Assembly: GCA_017849575.1 (NCBI GenBank)
Contig: JAFIGV010000014.1
Location: 350,781 to 414,780, forward strand
Source: Flavipsychrobacter sp.
GTDB lineage: Bacteria > Bacteroidota > Bacteroidia > Chitinophagales > Chitinophagaceae
Direction of reading: 5' to 3'
Length of the DNA stretch: 64,000 bases
Every line of letters starts with the position of its first letter. The first letter of the stretch is position 1. Positions 24,557 to 33,472 of the stretch are shown here, one piece after another. Both the position numbers and the translations under genes were made by a program. Under the pieces are notes generated by a model that saw only the letters and a list, made by a program, of their open reading frames with translations, ran no database searches and was not told the origin of the DNA.

Positions 24557-25414
24557 TCAATTGCAACGACCGGTGCACGCCGGCTGTATATGCCGGTCTG
24601 CATGGTGGATCGTCTCGCAAATGAGCCGGTCAAGGTCTGAAGCAGATTTGATAATACCTTCCACCACAAAAGCACGCTCCTCTTGTGTCAGTTCGTGTTG
24701 CTGCAACAGCCCGGCAAAACCCAAAAGACTGCTCAGAGGTGCACGCACTACATGCGATTGCTTCCAGGAAATTTCTCTGAGTACCGTGTTCTGATGTTCG
24801 ATCTTCTGAAGGTATTGCTCCTGCTCTGTTATATCACAGGCGGTCACGACCTTTGCCGCACGGCCCTTATACTCGATACGTTGCGTGTATATCTCAACGG
24901 TTATGATCTCACCATTCGCCTTTTTGTGACGCACCCTTCCGGTAAAGCTCTGCAAATTCCTTCGGTCAATACGCTTCAACAACCGCTCCAGCATGTCTAT
25001 GTCTTCCTTCGGCCGGATATCCCGTAGCGTCATGGAAAGAAACTGCGCGCGTGAGTAGCCATATTGATGAATCGCTTCTTCATTCACATCGAGAAACTGA
25101 AGTGTAGCCGCATCGAAGATCCACTTAGGCAAAGGTCCGTGATCAAACATGATCCGATATCGGTGCTCAGAATGTGACAATCTTGTTTCCCGCTCTTCCA
25201 ACTCCCGGATCTTTGCCTTCTGATCGAGATAAAAATATTTAAGGAGATAAAACAACAGAATAGCAGTGACCGCCACAAAAAGGAAACCCTTCATGGTTTC
25301 GAAGCGGTGGTATTTCTGCAAATCTAACCGGGCAAAAATGGCCCCGCTGCTATAAATCCACATAAAGCCAGCGGCGGCATAGATACAAGTAACGAAGGTT
25401 GCAGGTCTTTTCAA
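24557..25414 (-). CDS. membrane PAS-domain protein with HisKA but no ATPase domain
   Basis: 285 aa. Two membrane segments (about 8-25 and 43-62), coiled coil, a PAS domain at about 85-205 (HRYRIMFDHGPLPKWIFD to CDITEQEQ), then the dimerisation helix SWKQSHVVRAPLSSLLGF, whose His is the phospho-acceptor site in related kinases. The protein ends about 40 residues later, so no HATPase domain exists. It may be phosphorylated by another kinase or act as a dimeric sensor. No partner is adjacent on its strand except the cyclase. Confidence 0.75.
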   Translation of the reverse strand: MKRPATFVTCIYAAAGFMWIYSSGAIFARLDLQKYHRFETMKGFLFVAVTAILLFYLLKYFYLDQKAKIRELEERETRLSHSEHRYRIMFDHGPLPKWIFDAATLQFLDVNEEAIHQYGYSRAQFLSMTLRDIRPKEDIDMLERLLKRIDRRNLQSFTGRVRHKKANGEIITVEIYTQRIEYKGRAAKVVTACDITEQEQYLQKIEHQNTVLREISWKQSHVVRAPLSSLLGFAGLLQQHELTQEERAFVVEGIIKSASDLDRLICETIHHADRHIQPACTGRCN

Positions 25415-25530
25415 TCAAAACGTTTTTTTTCAATTAATAATTTTCATGAAGTTAAAAATCAGTGAATTGAAAAGGGAATGATTGTCGTCAGGGGTTTGGC
25501 AACGGTGTAGGTCGGAGGGCACGCAGCCCG

Positions 25531-27558
25531 TTAGCCGTTCTTTCCTGTAAGAAAATACATCTTGAGACCGCCTTTATTTTTTGCCTTGACTACACCCCGG
25601 TCTTCTACAGTGAACAAAGTACCGAGCAGTGCATGTGTTGTTTCCGAAATGTTGATCTTCCCCGGTTCGCTGCCCTGCTGCATACGGGCTGCGGTGTTTA
25701 CAGTATCGCCCCAGATATCGTAGGCAAACTTTTTTACCCCGACAATGCCTGCTACTACCGGGCCGGTATGCAGGCCCACCCGGATATCGAAAGCCTTACC
25801 TCCGGAAGCACGTCGGCGTAGAGCGATAAACTCTTTTATCTCCAGGGCGGCGAGCGCTACTTTATGCGCATGGAGCGGATCTCCGTTGGGCAAGCCGCAC
25901 ACCGCAAGGTAAGCGTCGCCTATGGTTTTGATCTTTTCTATCCCGTGCTTTGAAATGATATCGTCGAATGCCTTGAAGCAGGTATCAAGCTCGGTCACCA
26001 GTTCTTCCGGACTCATCTTCTCACCTGCCTTAGTAAAGTCCACAAAATCAGTAAACATCACGGTCACTTCATCATAAAGCCGTGCTTTGGTAGCCCCGGT
26101 GCTCTTTAATTCTTCCGCTACTTCCGAGGGCAGGATATTCAATAACAAATCGTCGGACTTACGCTTTTCAATCTTCAGTTCTTCGTGTTGTTGCTGCACA
26201 CGATTTTTTTGTTCGAGCACTTCGGCGGTTCGTATGTTTACCTGGCGTTCTAATTCCTCATTCTGATTTTGCAAGATGCGTTTGTTCTCCTGTTCCTGCG
26301 CCAGTGTTCGTGCAGACAATACCTGAACCTGATCCAGTTGCACCAGCAGATTTTTATTCATGCCGGAAAAACGATAAGCCAGATACACTGACATCGATAT
26401 GGGCACACTCAGGATGGCAAACAGAATAGCAAAGGTCCACACCATTCCGGCACGGGTGTCATCTACTTCAAAATATCCGCCATTGGCAAAGGTGATAATA
26501 CTAACCAGCAAAATAAGCCCGGTAAAAGAGATGAGTCCCACACTAAGAATGCGTGCGCCGGGCACTTTTTTGTAAATGGCAATCAGCGTAATGATAAGCG
26601 CCTCGAAGGCCACGGAAAGAATCAGCACAACCAAACCCAGCATTGAAGCCTCAAAATGAATAAACCTGAGTAGAGCCACAATGATGGCCAGTACGCGAAT
26701 CACCCATTTCCATAGCGAACGTTTCTTTTCGAATACTACGTTTATAAATTCATTGAGCGCCAGACAGGCAGCGACAGCGATAAAAAAGGAAGATAAAACG
26801 GCGACGAGTTCCCAGGAAGGCCAGTTTACATAGCGGACAATAAGCGCAGAAAAAAACAGGCAGGACAGACAAAGGCTGAAAATACTGTAATAAAGATTGG
26901 AAAGCTCGCTGCGCCAATACAAGAACAGAAAAAGATGCAACAGACTGAAGGCCAGAAACAGACCCATCAGCACACTGGTGCTGAGCGTAAGAATAAAACG
27001 GCTCTGGTATTCATCAGCCACAAGGCCGTCGGCATCCCTTGTCCTCAAACTAAAACCGGTAAAAAAGCTGTGAAAAACCTTCAGGTTGCGGCGCGCTTGA
27101 TAATTTACAAATCTTACCGCCAGCAGGTGGTCGTTAGTGTCCGAAAAACTTAGGAAAAACGGCCGGTTCTGGGGATCGAAATACTGCACACTATCCCGTG
27201 GACTTACCTGGCCAAAACGGTGAATGAGCCTGCCGTCGAAATAAATTTCACTGGCGCCGAGCTGCGATAGACAAAAGGCAATGGGCACGTTGATCAGACT
27301 GCTGTCCATGCGTAGATGGATCCTTAACCACGCCACCCTGTTCAATGAATCTTCTTTGAGAAATCTGGAATTCACGTTCCCCCAGCCGGCATCAGAAAAC
27401 GAAGGACTGGCAAAAATCTGGCTGTCCGCAAACCTGCACAACACATGGGCAGAAAGGTCGCGATCCAGACTGTCTTCCGACAGCAAGACCGCTGGTGATT
27501 GCTGGGCTTTTGCAAGCGTCGCACCGATCCAAAACAAAACAAACAATATTCTTTTCAT
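25531..27558 (-). CDS. 7TM-DISM receptor adenylate cyclase (class III)
   Basis: 675 aa. Signal peptide, an extracellular beta-sandwich like 7TMR-DISMED2 at about 25-180, seven membrane segments at about 190-395, a coiled coil (about 395-465) and a class III cyclase domain at about 485-675. The two metal Asp (MFTDFVDF and IGDAYLA), Lys in IEKIKTIGD, Asp in YDIWGDTVN and Arg in NTAARM are present, the Lys/Asp pair specifying ATP over GTP. It should make cAMP in response to an outside ligand. A -7 box is about 68 nt upstream. Confidence 0.9.
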   Translation of the reverse strand: MKRILFVLFWIGATLAKAQQSPAVLLSEDSLDRDLSAHVLCRFADSQIFASPSFSDAGWGNVNSRFLKEDSLNRVAWLRIHLRMDSSLINVPIAFCLSQLGASEIYFDGRLIHRFGQVSPRDSVQYFDPQNRPFFLSFSDTNDHLLAVRFVNYQARRNLKVFHSFFTGFSLRTRDADGLVADEYQSRFILTLSTSVLMGLFLAFSLLHLFLFLYWRSELSNLYYSIFSLCLSCLFFSALIVRYVNWPSWELVAVLSSFFIAVAACLALNEFINVVFEKKRSLWKWVIRVLAIIVALLRFIHFEASMLGLVVLILSVAFEALIITLIAIYKKVPGARILSVGLISFTGLILLVSIITFANGGYFEVDDTRAGMVWTFAILFAILSVPISMSVYLAYRFSGMNKNLLVQLDQVQVLSARTLAQEQENKRILQNQNEELERQVNIRTAEVLEQKNRVQQQHEELKIEKRKSDDLLLNILPSEVAEELKSTGATKARLYDEVTVMFTDFVDFTKAGEKMSPEELVTELDTCFKAFDDIISKHGIEKIKTIGDAYLAVCGLPNGDPLHAHKVALAALEIKEFIALRRRASGGKAFDIRVGLHTGPVVAGIVGVKKFAYDIWGDTVNTAARMQQGSEPGKINISETTHALLGTLFTVEDRGVVKAKNKGGLKMYFLTGKNG

Positions 27559-27625
27559 TGTGCCCGGTAGGAAGCCTGAAAGTAACCAATTAGCCGAAAG
27601 AACAAAAACAAGCGTTTGATTGCAC

Positions 27626-27633
27626 CAAAAGTA
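27626..27633 (-). promoter_or_regulatory. -7 box of the cyclase gene
   Basis: Minus-strand TACTTTTG, an exact TAnnTTTG match, giving a leader of about 60 nt. Confidence 0.5.
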
Positions 27634-27719
27634 CCCGTCTTCCGCAATCCTTATTCCGGCCGGTTTGTTGCCCGATTGTTAATACGATTAAAACGATATT
27701 AATTTTAACTTAGAAACTC

Positions 27720-27727
27720 TACTTTTG
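27720..27727 (+). promoter_or_regulatory. -7 box of the 42-residue gene
   Basis: TACTTTTG, exact TAnnTTTG match, 20 nt before the ATG at 27748. The TTG element is not seen. Confidence 0.5.
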
Positions 27728-27747
27728 ACGCACTAACATCAATCATT

Positions 27748-27876
27748 ATGACCAACCAAACACCACTTGCTAAGGCTGTTAAGAGAAAAATGGCGGTAGC
27801 TTTAGCTTTTCTGCTATGGTACACCGTCGAATTTGTAGAGCAAGTGGATAATCTGTTTGCGACGATCTTTGCCTAA
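27748..27876 (+). CDS. 42-residue hypothetical membrane-like peptide
   Basis: Encodes 42 aa: a basic start (MTNQTPLAKAVKRKM), a hydrophobic helix (AVALAFLLWYTVEF) and an acidic-aromatic end (VEQVDNLFATIFA). It has a well-placed -7 box. It is too short to identify, but the layout of a positive N-terminus and one membrane helix is that of small inner-membrane proteins. Confidence 0.45.
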   Translation: MTNQTPLAKAVKRKMAVALAFLLWYTVEFVEQVDNLFATIFA

Positions 27877-28185
27877 CAACCCAAAGCTTCCTACCGGGAA
27901 ATATCAAAGAAATAGTCCGTCAACACTAAGAGAAAAAATAAAGCAACAGCTATAAAAAAGAGGGTGGAAAGTAGTTTTACATCTTTGACGGGAAGTCTCA
28001 TTGTGCTTCAAAGCGTGGTTATGCCTCTGCAGGCTAAGGTAGGTATTTTTAACTTATTTTAATCTTATTATAATTTCATTTCTGCGGAAAATCCTAAGAA
28101 ACCTGGCCTTTGCAGACTGTCTTGTTTCTCGATAAGTTTCGAAAATGATTTTAGCTTTGAAGTTGCGCATAAAAAAACTTCAGCT
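27877..28185 (+). other. intergenic stretch before the RibD-like gene
   Basis: 309 bases without a gene. It holds a -7 box TAGCTTTG (28152-28159), 26 nt before the ATG at 28186, a weaker CATCTTTG box near 27980, and a small hairpin GCCTCTGCAGGC near 28031. The rest is AT-rich, and I see nothing else. Confidence 0.5.
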
Positions 28186-28773
28186 ATGAGAAAACTGGTT
28201 TCCTTAATGCATGTAAGCCTCGACGGATTTGTCGGCACTAAGGACGGAAGCCTCGCATGGGTACGGACGGATCCACCGGTATTTGAAATATCTGATGAAC
28301 AGACGCGCAAAGCAGACATAGCCCTCTATGGCCGGAGGACCTTTGACCTGATGGAGGCATATTGGCCAACGGCTGCAGATCAACCCAACGCCACCGTGCA
28401 CGACAAAAACCACTCGAAATGGTATGCGGCAACGGATAAATATGTACTGTCTCACACACTTGCCGAAGATGAAAAACGCAGGATACACACCCTGAGTCAT
28501 AACGTTGAATCACGAATTCAGGACTTAAAACATGGAGGCCATCAGAATATTTTGCTTCTTGGTAGTCCTTCGTGTATGCGCTACCTGCTGGCGCAACAAC
28601 TAATAGACGAGCTCCTCCTGTTCATAAACCCGGTTTTTCTGGGCGAGGGCATTCCTCTGTTCAGGCATGCACCGCCGGCACAATTAAACTTGTTGGAGAC
28701 AAGAGAACCGGGACGGGGCGTTATTGCGCTGCACTATGCTATTCAGTACAACAACGCTACGCCATCGTCATGA
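28186..28773 (+). CDS. RibD/dihydrofolate-reductase-like NADPH reductase
   Basis: 195 aa DHFR-fold protein. The start RKLVSLMHVSLDGFVGTKDG, the Gly-rich ILLLGSPSCMRYLL (cofactor loop) and LLLFINPVFLGEGIPLF are family hallmarks of the RibD C-terminal group. It may reduce a pterin or flavin precursor, substrate unknown. Its stop overlaps the next ATG (ATGA), tying it to the following membrane protein and the molybdenum-cofactor genes, which is suggestive of pterin metabolism. Confidence 0.8.
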   Translation: MRKLVSLMHVSLDGFVGTKDGSLAWVRTDPPVFEISDEQTRKADIALYGRRTFDLMEAYWPTAADQPNATVHDKNHSKWYAATDKYVLSHTLAEDEKRRIHTLSHNVESRIQDLKHGGHQNILLLGSPSCMRYLLAQQLIDELLLFINPVFLGEGIPLFRHAPPAQLNLLETREPGRGVIALHYAIQYNNATPSS

Positions 28774-29780
28774 CCCCGAATGCGGAAACATCACTGGCCG
28801 GCAGCGCGGTGATCATAAGGCTTACGGCTCTTTGGGGACTCTGTGAATGCGGCCTTGGTGGCTGGATGCATGCCCTGCACCTGCCCCTTACCGGCTTCTT
28901 TGTGGGGGCTGCCTCCATTGTTCTTATTGCATTGATCGGTTATTACGCTGAAAACAAGTTTTGTACTGTTCTTCAGGCTACTGCCACCGTAGTCCTCATC
29001 AAGGCTGCGGTCAGTCCACAGTCTCCCCTACCCGCTTATATTGCCGTTGCGTTTCAGGGGTTCACCGGTGCATGCCTTTTTGCCTTGCTTTCCTATCGGG
29101 CTGCGTGCATGTTCGTTGCAATCGTTACTATGCTCGAATCGGCATGGCAGAAACTGATCATCGCCACAGTAATTTTCGGTAAGTCTTTGTGGCAATCTTT
29201 TGATGCTGCGCTGGCTTCATTGTTTAAAGAATTTCATCTTGCAGATGGCTTTGCTTACAGTACCGCCTTTGTGATCATCTATACAGGCATCTACTTTATC
29301 TGGGCAATTATTGTAGGATTCTGGATGATGAAATTGCCCGGTTATCTGCGCCAGAATGCCGAAAGCTATTCGGCCGAAATCAGAAAGGCAAGCATGCAAC
29401 ACATAGAGCCGCCCAGGCAGACGTTTAAAAAGGCAGGCCGCTGGATACTGCCGGTGGTTGCCCTGCTGTTGTTTATTTTTTTGTGGTATCAGGGTAGGCA
29501 AAAGCAGGCATTTTTTGTCATTCTGCGCACAGTCGCTGTCATTGCAGCATATATGGTGCTTGCCGGCCCAATGTTGCGCTGGTACCTCAAAAGGCAACTC
29601 AAGAAAAATAGCAGCAACACTCATTTGAATGCAGCCTTACAACACCTCCCTGCGCTTAGAAAAGCAGCACCCCTCGCCTGGCAGTTGGCCGGAAAGGAAG
29701 ACAACAAAATCCGGAAGGTGCAGAAGTTTTTTATCCTGATGATCATTATCGCCATTCATCCAACCGATGTCCTCGAATAA
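28770..29780 (+). CDS. polytopic membrane protein in the molybdenum-cofactor operon
   Basis: 336 aa with about six N-terminal hydrophobic helices (GGWMHALHLPLTGFFVGAA, KAAVSPQSPLPAYIAVAF, FAYSTAFVIIYTGIYFIW), a charged loop, and two more (WILPVVALLLFIFLWY, FFVILRTVAVIAAYMVL). The N-terminal part recalls the small S-components of ECF transporters; I cannot name a family. ATGA overlap with the reductase and a 14-base overlap with the NTPase gene mean coupled translation. A role in substrate uptake for molybdopterin work is inferred from neighbours. Confidence 0.7.
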   Translation: MTPNAETSLAGSAVIIRLTALWGLCECGLGGWMHALHLPLTGFFVGAASIVLIALIGYYAENKFCTVLQATATVVLIKAAVSPQSPLPAYIAVAFQGFTGACLFALLSYRAACMFVAIVTMLESAWQKLIIATVIFGKSLWQSFDAALASLFKEFHLADGFAYSTAFVIIYTGIYFIWAIIVGFWMMKLPGYLRQNAESYSAEIRKASMQHIEPPRQTFKKAGRWILPVVALLLFIFLWYQGRQKQAFFVILRTVAVIAAYMVLAGPMLRWYLKRQLKKNSSNTHLNAALQHLPALRKAAPLAWQLAGKEDNKIRKVQKFFILMIIIAIHPTDVLE

Positions 29781-30258
29781 TATTTACATACTGTCAAGAC
29801 CTGTACGCTCGGGGAAGACCACCGAACTGTGGCAATGGACACAGCAGCGATACGCCATGGGTATTTTGACACCGGACAGTCCCGACGGCAGGACGATATA
29901 TGATTTAGCAACAAAGCAGTCGGTAAGATTTGAAGCGGATGACACTACAGAAGATGCATGGATTATCGCAGTAGGAAAATTCAGGTTCCTCAGGGAAGCT
30001 TTCCTTCAGGCGCAGAAAATTCTGGCAGAGGCATCGCAGGCGGATCCCGATTGGCTTGTTATTGATGAGGTTGGAAAACTGGAATTGGAACAACAGATGG
30101 GTTTCGAGCCCGGATTGACGCAGATCGTCAGAGATTATCAGGCAGGAAAGAAAGGAAAACTGCTTTTGGTGATCCGAGATAGTTTGCTGGAAAAAGCAGT
30201 AAATCATTACCAACTGCAGAAGGCGGAGGTGATACAAAACACAGGGGCATTACCATGA
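29767..30258 (+). CDS. THEP1-like P-loop nucleotide triphosphatase
   Basis: 163 aa. P-loop SRPVRSGKTTELWQW near residue 10 and Walker B-like WLVIDEVGKLELEQQ near 96, the pattern of the NTPase_1 (THEP1) family. The first Gly of the P-loop is replaced by Ser. It occupies the place where MobB (the P-loop GTPase partner of MobA) is often found, and overlaps MobA by ATGA, so it may do a MobB-like job; that is inference. Confidence 0.75.
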   Translation: MSSNNIYILSRPVRSGKTTELWQWTQQRYAMGILTPDSPDGRTIYDLATKQSVRFEADDTTEDAWIIAVGKFRFLREAFLQAQKILAEASQADPDWLVIDEVGKLELEQQMGFEPGLTQIVRDYQAGKKGKLLLVIRDSLLEKAVNHYQLQKAEVIQNTGALP

Positions 30259-30845
30259 CAACAAAAAGGACCGGAGTGGTAGTGTGTGGGGGCCAAAGCA
30301 GACGAATGGGCGCGGATAAGAGCACACTCGTTTATCATGAGCTGCAGCAACGATATCATGTTTACCATCTTTTGCGCCTCTGCTGCGATCATGTGGTCTT
30401 GTCTTGCCGTAGCAATCAGGCCCAAAGCGTCGCAGCGGAATATGAATGTATAGAGGATGATGAAAGCCTCGGCTTGTATGGCCCCGCAGCGGGAGTCCTA
30501 ACTGTGCACCGTTGCTATCCGGACCACGATCTTCTACTGGTAGGCTGCGACTATCCTTTGATCGAAACGGCAGACCTCCAAATGCTGATATCAGCCTCCC
30601 GGGGCATCCGCTCGGCTGCCTTTGTCAACGATGATCAAATGCCGGAGCCCCTGCTTTCTTTGCTATTGAAAAAAGACCTTGACCTGCTCGACCACTCGAT
30701 ACGCTCCCTCGGCGGTTCTATTCGCCGCTTTTTGCAACAACAGCCAATAGCTGAAGTAATCCATCCTTATCCGGAAAGACTAATGAGTGTGGACGATCCG
30801 GAAACTTATCAGCGTATTGTGCGACAACTGGGCAGGCAGTCTTAA
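30255..30845 (+). CDS. mobA: molybdenum cofactor guanylyltransferase
   Basis: 196 aa nucleotidyltransferase attaching GMP to molybdopterin. Seen: VVVCGGQSRRMGADKSTL (nucleotide-binding loop GGxSxRMGxDK) and LVGCDYPL with the metal-binding Asp. Length is normal for MobA. It is third in the cofactor operon and ends 9 nt before fdhD. Confidence 0.9.
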   Translation: MTTKRTGVVVCGGQSRRMGADKSTLVYHELQQRYHVYHLLRLCCDHVVLSCRSNQAQSVAAEYECIEDDESLGLYGPAAGVLTVHRCYPDHDLLLVGCDYPLIETADLQMLISASRGIRSAAFVNDDQMPEPLLSLLLKKDLDLLDHSIRSLGGSIRRFLQQQPIAEVIHPYPERLMSVDDPETYQRIVRQLGRQS

Positions 30846-30854
30846 CTTTAATCC

Positions 30855-31688
30855 ATGACAGATGTCTCCACTCAAAACATTGACATCGTACGCTTCGAAG
30901 ACCTTAGGTTTGGCGAAGCCACCGACTTTGTAGCGGTAGAAGAGCCGCTCGAAATTCAGTTGTCATACACAGATGGTGGACAACGCATCCTCAAGAGCAT
31001 CTCCGTGACCATGCGGACACCAGGAAATGATGCAGAACTCGCCGCAGGATTTTTTTATACCGAGGGCATCCTCCCTATACTTCCACAAGCGGCACAAGGC
31101 GGCCTGTCGATTGCGCACACTGCAGACAACCGAATAAGCGTATCACTTCCCGACGGTATCGACGTATCGCTGAATAAAACCGACCGGAACTTCTATACCA
31201 CGTCAAGTTGTGGTGTTTGCGGCAAAGCCTCCATCGATGCCGTAAGGACCGGTATCAATACCATTGCTTCCGAAGAATGGACCCTATCCGCGGCCCTGTT
31301 GACCCGTTTGCCGGAGCTCCTGCGCACACAACAAGCCGTATTTGAAACTACCGGCGGTCTCCACGCCTCCGCGCTTTTCGACCCTTCAGGAAACCTAATA
31401 TTACTTCGGGAAGATGTGGGAAGGCACAATGCGTTAGACAAACTCATCGGATATTTTTACCTGAAGCATCAGCTACCGCTTCCCCATTCTGTCTTGCTGT
31501 TGAGCGGCAGAGCCAGCTTTGAGCTTATTCAGAAGGCGGCCGCTGCGGGCATAAAAATTGTGGCCGCTGTTGGGGCTCCCTCTAGTCTGGCCTTATCTCT
31601 GGCTAAAGACTGCAACATGACGCTTGCGGGTTTTCTGAGGGGTAACCGGTTTAATATTTATTGCGGAAAAGAGCGCGTTGTCCTGTAA
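30855..31688 (+). CDS. fdhD: formate dehydrogenase accessory sulfurtransferase FdhD
   Basis: 277 aa. FdhD passes sulfur to the molybdenum centre of formate dehydrogenase. Seen: the redox pair CGVC in TTSSCGVCGKASID, DVGRHNALDKLIG, and LLSGRASFELIQKA. All are intact. No formate dehydrogenase or other Mo enzyme lies in the window, so its client is elsewhere. Confidence 0.95.
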   Translation: MTDVSTQNIDIVRFEDLRFGEATDFVAVEEPLEIQLSYTDGGQRILKSISVTMRTPGNDAELAAGFFYTEGILPILPQAAQGGLSIAHTADNRISVSLPDGIDVSLNKTDRNFYTTSSCGVCGKASIDAVRTGINTIASEEWTLSAALLTRLPELLRTQQAVFETTGGLHASALFDPSGNLILLREDVGRHNALDKLIGYFYLKHQLPLPHSVLLLSGRASFELIQKAAAAGIKIVAAVGAPSSLALSLAKDCNMTLAGFLRGNRFNIYCGKERVVL

Positions 31689-31725
31689 ATTGCATAGTAG
31701 CCCTGTCTTTAAAACCTTTTAGTTT

Positions 31726-32106
31726 ATGAAAATCCGTATCAAAGGAAATTCTGTTCGTATCCGGCTTACCCGGTCGGAGATTGTCAGGTTCGGGAAAGAA
31801 GGATACATCGAGGCGACTACTGCCTTTGTGAGCAGCGTGTTCAGCTACGCGCTTCAAAGCCGGCCCGATGAATATGGGCATGAGCTCTCTGCCGATTTCA
31901 AAGATGGCGCCGTTACCCTGTATGTGCCTGAAAAGATGGCCAGAGAATGGGTAGAAACGGAGACTATTGGTTACGAAACCTGGATGGACGTGGACAATGG
32001 CGAAAAACTCTATCTGCTTTTGGAAAAGGACTTCAAGTGCCTGGATGAAACTATTGAGGACCAGTCAGACAACTTCGAAAATCCGCTGGCTTATAAGCAC
32101 AATTAA
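31726..32106 (+). CDS. DUF7009-like conserved protein
   Basis: 126 aa soluble protein beginning MKIRIKGNSVRIRLTRSEI and containing YVPEKMAREWVETETIGY; it ends with an acidic tail. I read it as the DUF7009 family, found near molybdenum-cofactor genes in this phylum, though I am not certain of the number. It probably belongs to the fdhD operon, 37 nt after it. One nucleotide separates its stop from the convergent transporter gene. Confidence 0.6.
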   Translation: MKIRIKGNSVRIRLTRSEIVRFGKEGYIEATTAFVSSVFSYALQSRPDEYGHELSADFKDGAVTLYVPEKMAREWVETETIGYETWMDVDNGEKLYLLLEKDFKCLDETIEDQSDNFENPLAYKHN

Positions 32107-32107
32107 A

Positions 32108-33088
32108 TTAGTTTGCCTGCAACTTACCATGTTTGGAATCCACCCACACATTATCTGAATTCCATTTCAGTTGTTCTTCGAAGCTATGCTGCCGCACCGG
32201 ACAATGGTTTAACGCACAAAGCTTGCACGAAAAAGGTGCACAGGCATCAATGTGTACGAAAATCTCGATCTTATTTCCGTAGTGGTCGGAAATCATATCT
32301 TCCAGAGCATGGATCTCCAGCTCCGCTTCTGCCACCCTGTAGTACCAGGGCAGGGTCATATGTGCGTCCACATGCATCACGTTGCCAAACTGTATTACCC
32401 GCATATTGTGCATGTCTATCCACTGCGGGCGCCGGTTTTTCTGAATGAATTCTATCACTTCGTCCAGCAATTGCTCATCGGCCTCGTCCATAATGCCCGC
32501 CAGCGACTTACGCAGCACACGATATCCGGTGATCAGAATAATGAGGGCAAATACCAGCGCAACAACACTGTCCAGCCATTGCCAGCCGGTAACCAGCAGA
32601 AGGCCCAAACCAAGCAAAATGGCAAAGGTGCTGTAAGCGTCCACCTGTATGTGTTTTCCGGCAGCCTCAAGCGTTGCAGACCGATGCTTCTTCCCTTCTC
32701 TGATGGCATAAACTCCGGAAAAATAATTTATCGCGCCCGCAACGGCGGTAATCAGAATTCCATAGTCGAGCCCGTGCAGCGGCTTGGGTTCTATGAGCTG
32801 ATCCACCGATTCATAAATGATGACAAGACCTGCAATAAAAATCAGAGCGCCCTCAATAGCGGCCGATACGAACTCTGCCTTTCCGTGACCATAAGGATGA
32901 TTCAGATCGCGCGGGCGAGCAGCAAGAGAGACACTATACAGACCTACAAAACCGGTAATGACATTAACTGTGCTTTCCAAAGCGTCGGTGAGAATAGCCA
33001 CCGAATGGGTTAGATACCAGGCCGCGAGTTTGGCGAGGAACAAGACTACAGACAGAATGGCAATATACCGCTGAACTTTTACAGGCAT
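32108..33088 (-). CDS. cation diffusion facilitator transporter
   Basis: About 326 aa CDF-family zinc/iron efflux protein. Six membrane segments; metal-site pairs HSVAILTDALES (helix 2) and HPYGHGKAEF plus DAYSTFAI (helix 5). The C-terminal domain from about residue 205 has the usual fold, and ends in an unusual Cys/His-rich tail with HIDACAPFSCKLCALNHC, probably extra metal binding. Start 33088 chosen over 33109; both are possible. It follows the small membrane protein gene by 28 nt. Confidence 0.9.
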   Translation of the reverse strand: MPVKVQRYIAILSVVLFLAKLAAWYLTHSVAILTDALESTVNVITGFVGLYSVSLAARPRDLNHPYGHGKAEFVSAAIEGALIFIAGLVIIYESVDQLIEPKPLHGLDYGILITAVAGAINYFSGVYAIREGKKHRSATLEAAGKHIQVDAYSTFAILLGLGLLLVTGWQWLDSVVALVFALIILITGYRVLRKSLAGIMDEADEQLLDEVIEFIQKNRRPQWIDMHNMRVIQFGNVMHVDAHMTLPWYYRVAEAELEIHALEDMISDHYGNKIEIFVHIDACAPFSCKLCALNHCPVRQHSFEEQLKWNSDNVWVDSKHGKLQAN

Positions 33089-33116
33089 CGGCGCAAAGGT
33101 AGCAAACACGATGCGG

Positions 33117-33470
33117 CTACCTCGCAGGAAGCATATATTTCCTCACAAGAGCTCCGCTCCAGCCTGCAAAACCACCAACCAATGCCCCCACAAGCGCCGC
33201 AACCACCAAAAAGCTTGTAGCGCCTGGCAGATGAAACAAGGCAGCCATACGCGTGGAGAGTATGTGACCATTGGCAATGTCGGCATAAAGACTCACGGAA
33301 AGCCAAAGGATCAGACCAGAAAGAAAACCGGAAAGAAAACCCCTTGCCGGGCTTAGGTAAAAAAGCGCTGCGGATAAAAAGCTTATCACGGCAAGGCTCC
33401 ACCAGGCAAAGACTTGTTCTGCCAGAAAAGAAAAAACAATTGTTGTCAGGATACAATAAACCAGTCTCAT
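33117..33470 (-). CDS. small polytopic membrane protein
   Basis: 117 aa with four hydrophobic segments (MRLVYCILTTIVFSFLAEQVF, FLSAALFYLSPARGFLSGFLSGLILWLS, FLVVAALVGALVGGFAGW). The start at 33470 is 2 nt after the acylase stop, indicating an operon. Some Gly-rich helices suggest a packing or channel role; no family recognised. Confidence 0.65.
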   Translation of the reverse strand: MRLVYCILTTIVFSFLAEQVFAWWSLAVISFLSAALFYLSPARGFLSGFLSGLILWLSVSLYADIANGHILSTRMAALFHLPGATSFLVVAALVGALVGGFAGWSGALVRKYMLPAR

Positions 33471-33472
33471 AA

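Noticed and set aside
28572..28769. Upstream extension of the 28770 membrane protein.
   Set aside because: It lies entirely within the reductase gene in another frame; the ATGA overlap at 28770 is the natural start.
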